From Meinhardsimonia xiamenensis (GTDB taxonomy: Bacteria; Pseudomonadota; Alphaproteobacteria; Rhodobacterales; Rhodobacteraceae), in NCBI RefSeq assembly GCF_900102905.1, contig NZ_FNFV01000001.1, forward strand, positions 441,501 through 505,500: DNA of 64,000 nt, written 5' to 3'. Under the pieces are notes generated by a model that had not been told where the DNA came from, made no database searches, and saw only the letters and a list, made by a program, of their open reading frames with translations. The position numbers and the translations under genes are program-made. This document shows positions 29,301 through 40,627 of the stretch, in pieces; the stretch's first letter is position 1, and every line of letters begins with the position of its first letter.

Positions 29301-29641
29301 CGGCGGACCTCACCGAGGAGGGCAAGCGGCAGATCGCCAAGGTGGTGGAGATCCTTGACCGCGTGAAGGATCGCATTCCCGACTCCATCGACTGGGTTCT
29401 TCGGGTTGACGGCCACACGGACCGCCGGCCGCTGGCGCCGGGTGCGCGCTTCCGCGACAACTGGGAACTCAGCCAGGCCCGCGCAGCTTCGGTGGTGCGC
29501 TACATGGTCGACGAGCTTGGCTTTGATCCGCACCGCCTGGCCGCCGCCGGCTTCGGAGAATATCAGCCCATCGACCCGGCCGATACTGAAGAGGCATACG
29601 CCCGCAACCGCCGCATCGAGCTGAAGTTGACCGAGCGTTGA
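26339..29641 (+). CDS. MotB/OmpA-like peptidoglycan-binding protein with giant coiled coil
   Basis: A 1100-residue protein. Residues 16-45 hold a single membrane helix, WPGFVDAMTGLLLVLFFVLT, with Asp21 in the position of the proton-carrying Asp of MotB. Residues about 45-960 are an almost unbroken Ala/Glu/Arg/Leu coiled coil, including eight 28-residue tandem repeats. Residues about 973-1100 are an OmpA-like domain (VLFPSGSADLTEEG, VDGHTDRRPL, NWELSQARAASVV, NRRIELKLTE) for binding peptidoglycan. GTG 26339 lies 3 bp after the stop of the ExbB-like gene. By known MotAB/ZorAB logic, the pair should use the proton motive force to move or torque the coiled coil. The biological role is unknown. 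Confidence 0.85.
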   Translation: MGLNRRAVNRVSGNIWPGFVDAMTGLLLVLFFVLTIFMVVQFVLREEIIGRDSELDQLHAELAELSRALGLEQQRAFTLEQDVEALRAALSDARAEGAAQAELIGRLRQTIAAGEARIADQAARIASFEEQVASLLAERDSARAEGAALAADLEALKGENARRLDEREALQLALAKAREEIDAQAEAARLAAARREALEALIADLRNRLEAREASLAETLAALDAAKGANEEANARLAALQAALTAERSARQNVAGDNVSLREQILSLQAALAEETESREDLTAQLMALSQRLAATEAELKETAAARDAGAAAREELSARLAELEARLAQSELRREELSERLARLQELLTAAEAARQGLEGDAAAMRADIVRLQAELSREIAARDAARAEASRLQGALATAEQKAEALRQSLGAATASAEERLAMLESLRAALAESEEARNRANSQAEALRGELERARAELQAASRASEAAEAKAAELQAQVMRLREALDADEAARLAEQAALEALRRQLEETETRLSEQEAARLASEAAAVALRRQLEGLADRLAEEEAERLVLQATIESLRRELEDARSTLSEEEQARLAEAATVESLRRQLEETGAALSQAEAAELAQRAAVENLRRRLEELQARLDAGEAERVAAEAALEDLRRKLEEAGARIDEAEAARLAEAAAAEELRKRLESAQQELSERERDLLAERAAAEALRQRLAEREARLSEEEKARLAEAAAAERLRRELANAQDELAAMTLVLEEERRRAEETLTLLAAAREAQKDLTERLQAALAAKQEAEAATDARDDQIAALKAELEALRAEIDDEQELRNRLAAALAARERFEEAASRARDQASERARLLELAEDELSRKNAELLEGQRKMEALRQEVAALRAQLGSLQALLDEAAEREKAAQVRIETLGQQLNMALARAAAEERRRAQLEAAEAERLRREKEQLEQQLETYRSEFFGELRKVLGGVEGVEIVGDRFVFSSQVLFPSGSADLTEEGKRQIAKVVEILDRVKDRIPDSIDWVLRVDGHTDRRPLAPGARFRDNWELSQARAASVVRYMVDELGFDPHRLAAAGFGEYQPIDPADTEEAYARNRRIELKLTER
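27854..28525 (+). repeat. Eight tandem 84-bp coding repeats (28 residues each)
   Basis: Exactly eight in-frame units of 28 residues (four heptads) cover residues 506-729 of the OmpA-like protein. Each begins LRRxLE (LRRQLE, LRRELE, LRRRLE, LRRKLE, LRKRLE, LRQRLA) and carries a conserved E-A-x-R-L-A-E-A-A core. A partial unit precedes (LREALDADEAARLAE) and another follows (LRRELANAQ). DNA identity between units is moderate, so the array is old rather than a recent expansion. Confidence 0.85.
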
Positions 29642-29647
29642 CGCCGC

Positions 29648-30676
29648 TCAGCGCACGGCCACGGCGGCCTCCATGCGGTCGATGACCTGATTGCCGCGCC
29701 AGAGCGCGGCGGTGCCGCGGTAGCTGCCTGCGGCCCAGCCCTGCGGCGGGGCGCGTCGCCCGCTGGCGCGAAACAGGCGCGCCTGGGTGCGGTCGAGCGC
29801 GAAGGACTGCACCACGAGCGTCTGGCCCTCCGGTCCGGTCAGGGAGAGCTCCAGCCGGTCGCCCGCGCGCACCCCGAAGAGGTGAACCCAGAAGACCAGC
29901 GCGGGGGCTCTTGCGGCAAGCGAAGCGGCGGCGGCCGTACCTTCCTTGATCTCCATGAATTCCGGCACGCGGTCGGCAAAACCCGCGCTCACGAAGCCGC
30001 CCGGCCGATAGGGGAAGGGCTCCAGCCACAGGCTCGGCGTGGCCCCCTCGGGCGGCGCGCAACGATCGGGGCTGAAGGCGCCGGGGCGGAATGGATCGAC
30101 CGGCGCCCCGTCGTGGCGAAGCGATATGTGCAGGTGCGGAAACTCCGCCCGCCCGCTCATGCCCACGCGGCCGATCGTATCGCCGGCGGCGACGCGATCC
30201 CCCGCTCGCACGGCAACGCTGCCATTGGCGAGATGGCAATACTGCGTCTCCCACCCTTCGCCATGGTCGATCACCACGCCGTTGCCGCAGGCCCGGTCCG
30301 AAGGCACGTGCAACGCCTCTGCCGGGTCGTGACTGTCCGCCATTCCGTCGCGCGTCGCGCGCACCAGTCCGGCGGCGGCGGCGCGCACGGCGACGCCGCG
30401 GCGCATCGCCGCCAGGTCCGGCAGGGCGATGTCGGTGCCGCGGTGACCGTCATAGCCGAGCGGACCGCAGGCGAAATCGAGAAAGCCCGGCCCGGGATCG
30501 CGGTCGACGTAATTCTGAACGAAACAGTCCTTCCCGAGCGTGCAGTCGACGGGAAAGGCGAGCCGGGGCGGCGGCGCCTCGGGGGCGGCCGGTGTCTGGG
30601 CGGCAATGGGCGCTGCGAACAGAAAGGGCGCCGCCGCGAGCGCGGCGACGCCTGTGACAATGCCGGTCCGGGGCAC
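29648..30676 (-). CDS. M23 family metallopeptidase (LytM-like), exported
   Basis: A 342-residue periplasmic protein with a signal peptide (residues 1-26, ending IAAQ). The M23 zinc site is GHRGTDIA (His, Asp) and, later, the HLHIS motif; GNGVVIDHGEGW and YCHLANGSV complete the fold. The C-terminal about 130 residues have no domain I recognise. It should cleave peptidoglycan cross-links or act as an amidase activator. The start is GTG 30676, 18 bp after the clpA stop on the same strand, so it may be co-transcribed with clpA. It is convergent with the OmpA-like gene (6-bp gap). Confidence 0.9.
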   Translation of the reverse strand: MPRTGIVTGVAALAAAPFLFAAPIAAQTPAAPEAPPPRLAFPVDCTLGKDCFVQNYVDRDPGPGFLDFACGPLGYDGHRGTDIALPDLAAMRRGVAVRAAAAGLVRATRDGMADSHDPAEALHVPSDRACGNGVVIDHGEGWETQYCHLANGSVAVRAGDRVAAGDTIGRVGMSGRAEFPHLHISLRHDGAPVDPFRPGAFSPDRCAPPEGATPSLWLEPFPYRPGGFVSAGFADRVPEFMEIKEGTAAAASLAARAPALVFWVHLFGVRAGDRLELSLTGPEGQTLVVQSFALDRTQARLFRASGRRAPPQGWAAGSYRGTAALWRGNQVIDRMEAAVAVR

Positions 30677-30694
30677 GTCGCCCCCGCGCTCGGC

Positions 30695-33013
30695 TCAGTC
30701 CGCCGTCAGAAGCGGCGGCTTGCGGCTGCCGAGGCGTGGCGGCTGGGCCGAGACGATGTCGAGCGCGATCTCGCCATCCTTGACGCCCACGCGCACGACC
30801 CCGCCCTTCGCCAGCTTGCCGAAAAGGAGCTCTTCGGCCAGCGGCTTCTTGATGTGCTCCTGGATCACGCGGCCAAGCGGGCGCGCGCCCATCTTGTCAT
30901 CATAGCCCTTCTCGGCCAGCCAGTCGGCCGCCTCCGGGGTCAGGTCGATGCTCACGCCGCGGTCCATCAGCTGCGCTTCGAGCTGGAGGACGAACTTCTC
31001 GACCACCTGCAGGATCACCTCGCGTGAGAGCGGCGCGAAGCTGATGATCGCGTCAAGCCGGTTGCGGAACTCCGGCGTGAAGGTGCGCTCGATCGCCGCC
31101 GTGTCCTCGCCCTCGCGCCGGTCGCGCCCGAAGCCGATGGCGGCCTTCGCCTGTTCGGCAGCGCCCGCGTTCGAGGTCATGATCAGGATCACATTGCGGA
31201 AGTCCACCTGCCGGCCGTTGTGGTCGGTGAGTTTGCCGTGGTCCATCACCTGCAGAAGGATGTTGTAGACATCCGGGTGTGCCTTCTCGATCTCGTCGAG
31301 CAGCAGCACGCAGTGCGGGTGCTGGTCCACCCCGTCCGTCAGAAGGCCGCCCTGATCGAAGCCGACATAGCCCGGCGGTGCGCCGATCAGCCGGGAGACC
31401 GCGTGCTTCTCCATGTACTCGGACATGTCGAAGCGCAGGAGCTCCACGCCCAGAAGGTCGGCCAGCTGGCGGGCAACCTCCGTCTTGCCGACGCCGGTGG
31501 GCCCGGCGAACAGGTAGTTGCCGATCGGCTTCTCGGGCTCGCGCAGCCCGGCGCGGGCGAGCTTGATCGCGCTTGCCAGCGCCTCGATGGCGGCATCCTG
31601 ACCGAAGACCACGCGCTTGAGATTGGCCTCGAGGTCCTTCAGCACCTTGGCATCGTCCTTGGAGACGTTCTTGGGCGGGATGCGGGCGATCTTTGCCACC
31701 ACCGCCTCGATCTCCTTCGCGCCGATCGTCTTGCGGCGCTTGGATTCGGCCACCAGATGCTGCGCCGCGCCGGCCTCGTCGATCACGTCGATGGCCTTGT
31801 CAGGCAGCTTGCGGTCATTGATGTAGCGCGCCGACAGCTCCACCGCGGTGCGGATCGCGTCATTGGTGTACTTGATGTCGTGGTGCTTCTCGAAATACGG
31901 CTTCAGCCCCTTCAGAATCTTCACCGTGTCTTCCACCGACGGCTCGTTCACGTCGATCTTCTGGAAGCGCCTCGACAGCGCGCGATCCTTCTCGAAGTGC
32001 TGGCGGAACTCCTTGTAGGTGGTGCTCCCCATGCAGCGCAGCTTGCCGCCCTGCAACGCGGGCTTGAGCAGGTTGGAGGCGTCCATTGCCCCGCCCGAGG
32101 TCGCGCCCGCACCGATCACCGTATGGATCTCGTCGATGAACAGGATGGCATCCTCGTGGTTCTCGAGCTCGGCGACGACGGCCTTGAGCCGCTCCTCGAA
32201 ATCGCCCCGGTAGCGCGTTCCGGCAAGGAGCGCGCCCATGTCGAGGGAATAGATGGTGGCGTTCTTCAGCACGTCGGGCGTCTCGCCCTGCACGATCTTG
32301 CGCGCCAGCCCCTCGGCGATGGCGGTCTTGCCCACGCCGGGATCACCGACCAGAAGCGGGTTGTTCTTGCGCCGGCGGCACAGCACCTGAATGCAGCGTT
32401 CCACCTCGTGTTCGCGGCCGATCAGCGGGTCGACATCGCCCTTGCGCGCCTTGGCGTTGAGATCGACGCAATACTTCGCCAGGGCCGATTCCTTGCCGTC
32501 CTCGGCCTGGGACTGCTCCTCTTCATGGGTGTCGTCGGCGCCGGTCACCGGGCGGGACTCGCCGTATGACGGGTTCTTCGCCACGCCGTGGGCGATGAAG
32601 TTCACCGCGTCATAGCGGGTCATGTCGTGCTCCTGCAGGAAATAGGCGGCGTTCGACTCGCGCTCGGCGAAGATCGCCACCAGGACATTGGCTCCCGTCA
32701 CCTCGTTCCGGCCGGAAGACTGGACGTGGATCGCGGCCCGCTGGATGACCCGCTGGAACGCGGCGGTGGGCACCGCCTCCGACCCCTCGACATCGGTGAC
32801 GAGGGTGGAGAGGTCATCCTCGATGAATTCGATGAGCGTCTTGCGGAGCGCTTCGAGATCGACGTTGCACGCCTTCATCACCTTGGCGGCGTCCGGTTCG
32901 TCGATCAGCGCCAGCAAGAGATGCTCGAGCGTCGCCAGTTCGTGGCGCCGGGCGTTGGCGTGGGCCAGCGCGGCGTGAATGGCTTGCTCAAGGGTGTGGG
33001 AGAAAGACGGCAC
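30695..33013 (-). CDS. clpA: ATP-dependent Clp protease ATP-binding subunit ClpA
   Basis: A 772-residue AAA+ unfoldase that feeds substrates to ClpP. It has an N-domain (residues 1-145) that binds ClpS, a first ATPase module ([23 protein letters not shown]) at about 175-410, and a second ([25 protein letters not shown]) at about 475-700, without the long ClpB middle domain. An IGF-type ClpP loop is suggested by IGFGRD at about 625. GTG 33013 is preceded by GAGGAG at 9-bp spacing; an ATG 9 bp upstream runs straight into TAA. The usual neighbour clpS is not found next to it. Confidence 0.96.
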   Translation of the reverse strand: MPSFSHTLEQAIHAALAHANARRHELATLEHLLLALIDEPDAAKVMKACNVDLEALRKTLIEFIEDDLSTLVTDVEGSEAVPTAAFQRVIQRAAIHVQSSGRNEVTGANVLVAIFAERESNAAYFLQEHDMTRYDAVNFIAHGVAKNPSYGESRPVTGADDTHEEEQSQAEDGKESALAKYCVDLNAKARKGDVDPLIGREHEVERCIQVLCRRRKNNPLLVGDPGVGKTAIAEGLARKIVQGETPDVLKNATIYSLDMGALLAGTRYRGDFEERLKAVVAELENHEDAILFIDEIHTVIGAGATSGGAMDASNLLKPALQGGKLRCMGSTTYKEFRQHFEKDRALSRRFQKIDVNEPSVEDTVKILKGLKPYFEKHHDIKYTNDAIRTAVELSARYINDRKLPDKAIDVIDEAGAAQHLVAESKRRKTIGAKEIEAVVAKIARIPPKNVSKDDAKVLKDLEANLKRVVFGQDAAIEALASAIKLARAGLREPEKPIGNYLFAGPTGVGKTEVARQLADLLGVELLRFDMSEYMEKHAVSRLIGAPPGYVGFDQGGLLTDGVDQHPHCVLLLDEIEKAHPDVYNILLQVMDHGKLTDHNGRQVDFRNVILIMTSNAGAAEQAKAAIGFGRDRREGEDTAAIERTFTPEFRNRLDAIISFAPLSREVILQVVEKFVLQLEAQLMDRGVSIDLTPEAADWLAEKGYDDKMGARPLGRVIQEHIKKPLAEELLFGKLAKGGVVRVGVKDGEIALDIVSAQPPRLGSRKPPLLTAD

Positions 33014-33338
33014 GCTTACATGCTCCTCGTTGATCTGGGCGGGCCCGGAGCCTTGGCCCCGCGCCCCACCGTGGCCTCTGGATATTAAAGTTCGGTTTTA
33101 TTCGCCGCGCTTCAAGAAAATTCTTCGCCCCCGTGGCGACAAACTTTCCGTGAGCCCCTGCGGGCAGGGAGACGCCGCGCATCTTGCGGCGGGCACCCGT
33201 CGTTGCGGCTTTGCCCATTCTGTCGGGAAGGGCCGCCCCTCTGCGGCGACCATGCGGCTCGACACCCGTGAATGTGGGGTCCGGACCCCGCGCATTCAAT
33301 GGCTGGCCCCTTGACACGCGCGGCTGTCACGAGGCTGC
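33014..33338. other. 325-bp gene-free region upstream of clpA
   Basis: No ORF here has a convincing start or codon pattern, and I do not see clpS. A locally AT-rich stretch (33084-33146) on the minus strand contains CTTGAAGCGCGGCG followed by AATAAAACC, a weak resemblance to an RpoH-type promoter that could serve clpA. The rest is GC-rich with small inverted repeats and no recognised RNA. Confidence 0.4.
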
Positions 33339-34106
33339 TCAGAAACGGTCCTTGCGCGCTCGGATCTCGGCGAATACGGCCACGTCGTCGGCGCCTTCCA
33401 TGCCGAGGGCGCGCTTCACCTGAGGCAGATGCGCCCGAAGGAACGGGTTTGTCGCCTTTTCCTCGCCGAGGCGGGAAGGCACGGTCGGCCGACCGGCGGC
33501 GCGTGCCGCGTGCACTTCGGCGGCGCGGCGGCGCAGTTCGGGATTGTCGGGCTCGATCGTGAGGGCGAAGCGGGCGTTGGCTTCCGTGTATTCGTGCCCC
33601 GAGCACACAAGCCGGTCGTCGGGCAGGGCGGCGAGCTTCATCAGGCTCGACCACATCTGCGCCGGCGTGCCCTCGAACAGCCGTCCGCAACCGAGGGCCA
33701 TCAGGCTGTCGGCAGTGAAAACCGCGCCGGCCGCGGGGGCGTCGAAGGCGACATGACCGAGGGTGTGACCGGGAACCTCGATCACCTCAAGCTGGATGCC
33801 GCCCACGTCGATACGGTCGCCCTCGGCCACGGCGCGGTCGAGCGGCGGCAGGCGATGAGCGTCAGCCGCAGCGCCGACAACGACGGCGCCCGTGGCCGCA
33901 GCGACGTCGCTCACGCCCTGCACGTGGTCGGCGTGGTGATGGGTGATGAGAATGTGGCTCGCCCGCCAACCCCGCGCATCGAGCGCCGCGATGACCGGTT
34001 CGGCCTCCGGCACATCGATCACGGCGCAGGCGCCGCTGCCGGCGTCATGCAGCAGAAAGGCGTAATTGTCGGTCAGGCAGGGGACGGTCACGATCTCTGC
34101 GGGCAT
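33339..34106 (-). CDS. gloB: Hydroxyacylglutathione hydrolase (glyoxalase II)
   Basis: A 255-residue metallo-beta-lactamase-fold thioesterase that hydrolyses S-lactoylglutathione to lactate and GSH in methylglyoxal detoxification. Metal ligands are in THHHADHVQG, PGHTLGHV and the later CSGHEYTEAN. The C-terminal glutathione-binding domain (about 170-255) includes EEKATNPFLR. ATG 34106 is chosen because GGAGGA sits 7 bp upstream; ATG 34112 is too close to it. The gene is divergent from the methyltransferase (62 bp between starts). Confidence 0.94.
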   Translation of the reverse strand: MPAEIVTVPCLTDNYAFLLHDAGSGACAVIDVPEAEPVIAALDARGWRASHILITHHHADHVQGVSDVAAATGAVVVGAAADAHRLPPLDRAVAEGDRIDVGGIQLEVIEVPGHTLGHVAFDAPAAGAVFTADSLMALGCGRLFEGTPAQMWSSLMKLAALPDDRLVCSGHEYTEANARFALTIEPDNPELRRRAAEVHAARAAGRPTVPSRLGEEKATNPFLRAHLPQVKRALGMEGADDVAVFAEIRARKDRF

Positions 34107-34168
34107 GGTCATTCCTCCGGCTTCGGCTATTGTGGCGCTGAGCTTTGCGCGGAAGGAGGCGCGCTGCA

Positions 34169-34912
34169 ATGCACCTCGACGTGCTGGATCTGCGCACATT
34201 CTATTACCGCACGGGTCTGGGCCGGGCGGCTCAGCGCGCGGTGCGCGATCAGCTCCTGCGCCTGTGGCCGAACGCGAGGGGGCAGACGGTCGTCGGCTTC
34301 GGTTTTGCGGTGCCGCTGCTGCGCCCCTACCTCGGCGAGGCGCGCCGGGTGATCGCGCTCATGCCCGGTCAGCAGGGCGTGATGGCCTGGCCGGCCGGTC
34401 GCCCGAATGTATCGGTGCTGTGCGAGGAAACGCTCTGGCCCCTGCAGACGGAGACGGCCGACCGGGTGCTGATGCTGCATGGACTCGAGACCTCGGAAAA
34501 TCCGGGGCGGCTGCTCGAGGAGTGCTGGCGCGTTCTGGCGCCGGGGGGGCGAGCCGTCTTCATCGTTCCGAACCGGGGCGGGTTGTGGTCGCGCAGCGAT
34601 GCGACGCCCTTCGGCTTCGGCCGACCCTACACCCTGGGCCAGCTCGAAGGGCAGCTGCGCAGCCATGGCTTCATGCCCGAGCGGCATCTGGCAGCGCTCT
34701 TCCAGCCACCGTCGCGCAGGGGCTTTTGGTTGCGGTCGGGCGGGCTTGTCGAACGGATCGGGCAGCGCTTCTCGCCCCGATTCGCCGGCGGTGCGCTGAT
34801 GGTGGAGGCCAGCAAGCAGGTGGTGGCCCGCCCGCCCGGCGAAAGGGTGACGCGCCGCCGCCCGCTTCAGGTGCTCGAAGGGATCGGCCAGCCGGAGGCG
34901 AAGCCGGTCTGA
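34169..34912 (+). CDS. Class I SAM-dependent methyltransferase family protein
   Basis: A 247-residue protein with a Rossmann-like N-terminal half ([16 protein letters not shown], a degenerate SAM-binding glycine motif; [21 protein letters not shown], a typical Methyltransf_11 motif). The C-terminal about 90 residues ([19 protein letters not shown]) are characteristic of an alphaproteobacterial family commonly found beside gloB. The methyl acceptor is unknown. ATG 34169 follows GGAAGGAGG. Confidence 0.85.
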   Translation: MHLDVLDLRTFYYRTGLGRAAQRAVRDQLLRLWPNARGQTVVGFGFAVPLLRPYLGEARRVIALMPGQQGVMAWPAGRPNVSVLCEETLWPLQTETADRVLMLHGLETSENPGRLLEECWRVLAPGGRAVFIVPNRGGLWSRSDATPFGFGRPYTLGQLEGQLRSHGFMPERHLAALFQPPSRRGFWLRSGGLVERIGQRFSPRFAGGALMVEASKQVVARPPGERVTRRRPLQVLEGIGQPEAKPV

Positions 34913-34931
34913 GGGCGGCCCGTCGGCCGGC

Positions 34932-34959
34932 TTGACGCTGGTTGAGCGAAAGGTATGCA
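34932..34959 (+). promoter_or_regulatory. Candidate distal promoter of the atp operon
   Basis: TTGACG (34932-34937), a 16-bp spacer and TATGCA (34954-34959), about 255 bp before the atpH start. The -10 overlaps the symmetric sequence TATGCAATCGCATGCA, which could be an operator. Confidence 0.4.
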
Positions 34960-35084
34960 ATCGCATGCAGAAATCGTCGCCTGCGCGGGCTGATGGTGCG
35001 GCAAATCGCCCGGAACAGGGCCGATCGCGGGCGTGCGAACCTGTTTTCAGGGGCGCGCGGCTCACGATCACGTGTTCTTCGCTG

Positions 35085-35113
35085 TTGCGGCATCGGCGGC
35101 CCTCTGCTACAGC
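35085..35113 (+). promoter_or_regulatory. Candidate proximal promoter of the atp operon
   Basis: TTGCGG (35085-35090), a 17-bp spacer and TACAGC (35108-35113), about 100 bp before GTG 35216. The T/C-rich stretch CGTGTTCTTCGC just upstream fits an alphaproteobacterial promoter. Confidence 0.4.
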
Positions 35114-35215
35114 GGCGCCGATTTCGAGGGCGCGCCCTCCGGCGCGTCGCAGCCGTGGCTTGTGCCTGCGCCCGTCAGGGGGCTCGCGCGGGCCGATGTA
35201 GTCGAAGGGGTGGAC

Positions 35216-35776
35216 GTGTCCGAAACAGCTTCGCTTTCCATGGGCATCGCGCAACGCTATGCCACGGCCGTCTTCGAGCTGGCGAAGGAAGACAAGGCCC
35301 TGCCCGCGCTCGAGGCGGATATCGACCTGTTGGAGAGCATCCTCGCCGAGAGTGCGGAGTTCCGGCGGCTGATCAACTCGCCGATCTACTCGCGCGAGGA
35401 GCAGGCGCGCGCGGTGCAGGCGGTGGCCGAGAAGATCGGCCTCTCGAAGATCATGGTCAACACGCTGGGGCTGATGGCCTCCAAGCGCAGGCTCTTCGTG
35501 CTTCCGCAGCTCGTGCGGGCGCTCAGAAACATGATCGCCGAGGAAAAGGGCGAGGTTTCGGCGGAGGTGTTCTCGGCCAAGCCCCTGACCAAGGCGCAGT
35601 CTGAAAAGCTTGCCAAGGCGCTCAAGGCGGCCGTGGGCAAGGAGGTCAGGATCAATGCGGCCGTCGATGAGAGCCTCATCGGCGGTCTGGTGGTCAAGGT
35701 GGGCTCGCGGATGGTCGACACGTCGATCCGGTCCAAGCTCGCCCACATGCAGAACATGATGAAAGAGGTCGGATAA
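35216..35776 (+). CDS. atpH: F1F0 ATP synthase subunit delta
   Basis: A 186-residue peripheral-stalk subunit linking F1 to the b/b' subunits. The N-terminal [12 protein letters not shown] and the C-terminal region [14 protein letters not shown]...[19 protein letters not shown] are the OSCP/delta signatures. GTG 35216 is selected because GAAGGGG lies 5 bp upstream and it gives the family length; the open frame extends further without support. First gene of atpHAGDC; the F0 genes are elsewhere, as in other alphaproteobacteria. Confidence 0.95.
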   Translation: MSETASLSMGIAQRYATAVFELAKEDKALPALEADIDLLESILAESAEFRRLINSPIYSREEQARAVQAVAEKIGLSKIMVNTLGLMASKRRLFVLPQLVRALRNMIAEEKGEVSAEVFSAKPLTKAQSEKLAKALKAAVGKEVRINAAVDESLIGGLVVKVGSRMVDTSIRSKLAHMQNMMKEVG

Positions 35777-37315
<1,539 letters not shown>

Positions 37316-37339
37316 TCCGGAAAGGTTGGAGGCTGATCC

Positions 37340-38221
37340 ATGCCAAGCCTGAAGGATCTGAAGATCAGGATCGAAAGCGTCAAGTCGACGCGGAAGATCA
37401 CCCGTGCCATGCAGATGGTGGCGGCGGCCAAGCTGCGGCGCGCCCAGGAGGCGGCCGAAAACGCCCGGCCCTATGCGGAGCGCTTCGGTGCGTTGATGGC
37501 CCGCCTGTCGGCAACCGCCCGGGCCACCGGCGAAGGGCCCAGGCTGCTGGTGGGAACCGGCAGCGACCAGACCCACCTTCTGGTGGTGATGACCGCCGAG
37601 CGGGGGCTGTGCGGCGGCTTCAACTCCTCGATCGTGCGCCTCGCGCGCAGCCGCATCCAGGAGTTGCTGGCCGCGGGCAAGACGGTGAAGATCCTGACGG
37701 TGGGCAAGAAGGGCCGCGAGCAGCTCAAGCGCGAATACGCCAAGCTGTTCGTGGGCCATGTCGACCTCGGCGGCGTGCGCAACGTGGGCTACGAGAACGC
37801 CCGCGAGATCGCGCATGACATTCTTTCCCGCTTCGAGGCGGGCGAGTTTGACGTCTGCACGATCTTCTTCAACACCTTCAAGTCGGTGATCTCCCAGATC
37901 CCGACCGAGCAGCAGGTGATCCCCGCGGCCTTCGAGGAGGGCGAGGAAGCCGGGGCGCAGGCCTCCGCCTTCTATGATTACGAACCCGATGAGGAGGAGA
38001 TCCTGAAGGAGCTGCTGCCGAAGGGCGTGGCCACGCGGATCTTCTCGGCGCTGCTCGAAAACGCCGCTTCCGAGCAGGGCGCGCGGATGAGCGCGATGGA
38101 CAGCGCCACCCGCAACGCCGGCGAGATGATCGACAAGCTGACGATCCAGTACAACCGCTCGCGGCAGGCGGCGATCACCAAGGAACTCATCGAAATCATC
38201 TCGGGCGCCGAGGCGCTCTAA
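37340..38221 (+). CDS. atpG: F1F0 ATP synthase subunit gamma
   Basis: The 293-residue central rotor shaft of F1. The N-terminal helix [20 protein letters not shown] with [14 protein letters not shown] and the C-terminal [17 protein letters not shown] helix form the coiled-coil axle; ERGLCGGFN marks the Rossmann-like domain. ATG 37340 lies 24 bp after atpA, with GGAAAGGTTGGAGG in the gap. A Gly/Ala/Glu-rich insertion ([22 protein letters not shown]) precedes the C-terminal helix, as in other Rhodobacterales. Confidence 0.97.
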   Translation: MPSLKDLKIRIESVKSTRKITRAMQMVAAAKLRRAQEAAENARPYAERFGALMARLSATARATGEGPRLLVGTGSDQTHLLVVMTAERGLCGGFNSSIVRLARSRIQELLAAGKTVKILTVGKKGREQLKREYAKLFVGHVDLGGVRNVGYENAREIAHDILSRFEAGEFDVCTIFFNTFKSVISQIPTEQQVIPAAFEEGEEAGAQASAFYDYEPDEEEILKELLPKGVATRIFSALLENAASEQGARMSAMDSATRNAGEMIDKLTIQYNRSRQAAITKELIEIISGAEAL

Positions 38222-39664
<1,443 letters not shown>

Positions 39665-39691
39665 CGGGCGGCGTGAGACAGGGGAGCCGAC

Positions 39692-40099
39692 ATGGCTGAC
39701 ACGATGCAGTTCGACCTTGTGGCGCCCGAGCGGAGACTGGCCTCGATGCAGGCCGGCTCCGTTCTGATCCCCGGCGCCGAGGGCGACATGACCGCCTATC
39801 CCGGCCACATGCCGGTCGTCACCACGCTGCGGCCGGGGGTGGTGGCCGCAAACGGGCCGGACGGCGCGGTTGACTTTGTCGTCTCGGGCGGGTTCGCCGA
39901 GATCGGCCCCGAAGGCGCGTCGGTGCTCGCCGAACGGGCGATGCCGCGCGACGAGGTGACGCGGGAGTTCATCGCCGAGCTCATGGCCGCTGCCGAGGCG
40001 TTCCGTGCGGAGGCAACGGGGACCCGCGTCGATATTGCCGAGAAGACTCTGGCCGATATCCGGGCGCTGGCCGAGTCATTGGGCGTTTCCTACGCCTGA
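39692..40099 (+). CDS. atpC: F1F0 ATP synthase subunit epsilon
   Basis: A 135-residue F1 subunit that couples rotation and can inhibit ATP hydrolysis. The N-terminal beta-barrel has LVAPERRLASMQAGSVLIPGAEGDMTAYPGHMP and VVSGGFAEIG; the C-terminal about 50 residues form the helical hairpin. ATG 39692 follows AGGGGAGCCGAC. It is the last gene of the operon and is followed by an intrinsic terminator 31 bp later. Confidence 0.97.
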   Translation: MADTMQFDLVAPERRLASMQAGSVLIPGAEGDMTAYPGHMPVVTTLRPGVVAANGPDGAVDFVVSGGFAEIGPEGASVLAERAMPRDEVTREFIAELMAAAEAFRAEATGTRVDIAEKTLADIRALAESLGVSYA

Positions 40100-40130
40100 C
40101 GTGGTATTGCGCCACCGGCAAGGAATTGAC

Positions 40131-40161
40131 GGGCCGCGGCACAGCACGCGGCCCGTTTCTT
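40131..40161 (+). terminator. Rho-independent terminator of atpHAGDC
   Basis: GGGCCGCG (40131-40138) pairs with CGCGGCCC (40147-40154), followed by GTTTCTT, 31 bp after the atpC stop. Confidence 0.85.
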
Positions 40162-40252
40162 GTGGGGCCGGCTTCCTTGTGGTCATTGTGCGGAGAAATG
40201 CCGCAATTGCGCCGTCTTTCCGGTGCAACTTGCCGTAAGGGCAGGTACGCAG

Positions 40253-40603
40253 ATGAAGAAGCTTCGAAACTATCTCATCGGGCTCGATCAGGGCTCGGAA
40301 CTGATGTTTTCAGACTTTCAGCATGAGGGCGAGATGTGGACGGGCGAAGGCCCGCGCGAGAGCCGCCGCCCGATCCGGTTTTCCGAGCCCTTCCGAGGGG
40401 CGCCGGTCGTGCATGTCTCGCTTTCGATGCTCGACCTTGACCACGCACGCAACCACCGCACCGACCTGCGGGCGGAGAACGTAACGGCGACGGGCTTCGA
40501 GCTCGTGTTCCGCACCTGGGGCGATACGCGCGTTGCCCGCGTCCGCGCCGACTGGCTCGCCATGGGCGAGGCGCGCCACCCGGACGACTGGGATATCGAC
40601 TGA
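40253..40603 (+). CDS. H-type lectin domain protein
   Basis: A 116-residue protein made almost wholly of an H-type lectin domain: EGEMWTGEGPRES, RFSEPFRGAPVVHVSLSMLD, and LRAENVTATGFELVFRTWGDTRVARV then DWLAMG. H-type lectins bind N-acetylgalactosamine in animals; bacterial members are little studied. There is no signal peptide, so it appears cytosolic. The start is ATG 40253, with GGGCAGGTACGCAG upstream. The 149-bp upstream spacer contains the perfect palindrome CGCAATTGCG (40202-40211), a possible operator. It is convergent with prs. Confidence 0.82.
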   Translation: MKKLRNYLIGLDQGSELMFSDFQHEGEMWTGEGPRESRRPIRFSEPFRGAPVVHVSLSMLDLDHARNHRTDLRAENVTATGFELVFRTWGDTRVARVRADWLAMGEARHPDDWDID

Positions 40604-40627
40604 CCGCGCGCGCCTTCGGCCGGCGCC

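Larger units (their letters stand above)
34913..35215. other. 303-bp intergenic region carrying the atp operon promoters
   Basis: No protein gene is visible. The region holds two promoter-like pairs (34932-34959 and 35085-35113) and a short symmetric element TATGCAATCGCATGCA at 34954-34969. A GGCGCGCC/GGCGCG-rich stem around 35126-35145 lies in the predicted leader of atpH. Confidence 0.45.

Noticed and set aside
25082-29641. Zorya anti-phage defence system
   Set aside because: Only a ZorA/ZorB-like pair is present; no ZorC, ZorD or ZorE is adjacent, and the long coiled coil is in the wrong partner. The locus also looks like core genome.
33014-33338. clpS in the gap upstream of clpA
   Set aside because: No frame in this region shows the ClpS core, and the space is gene-free by codon pattern.
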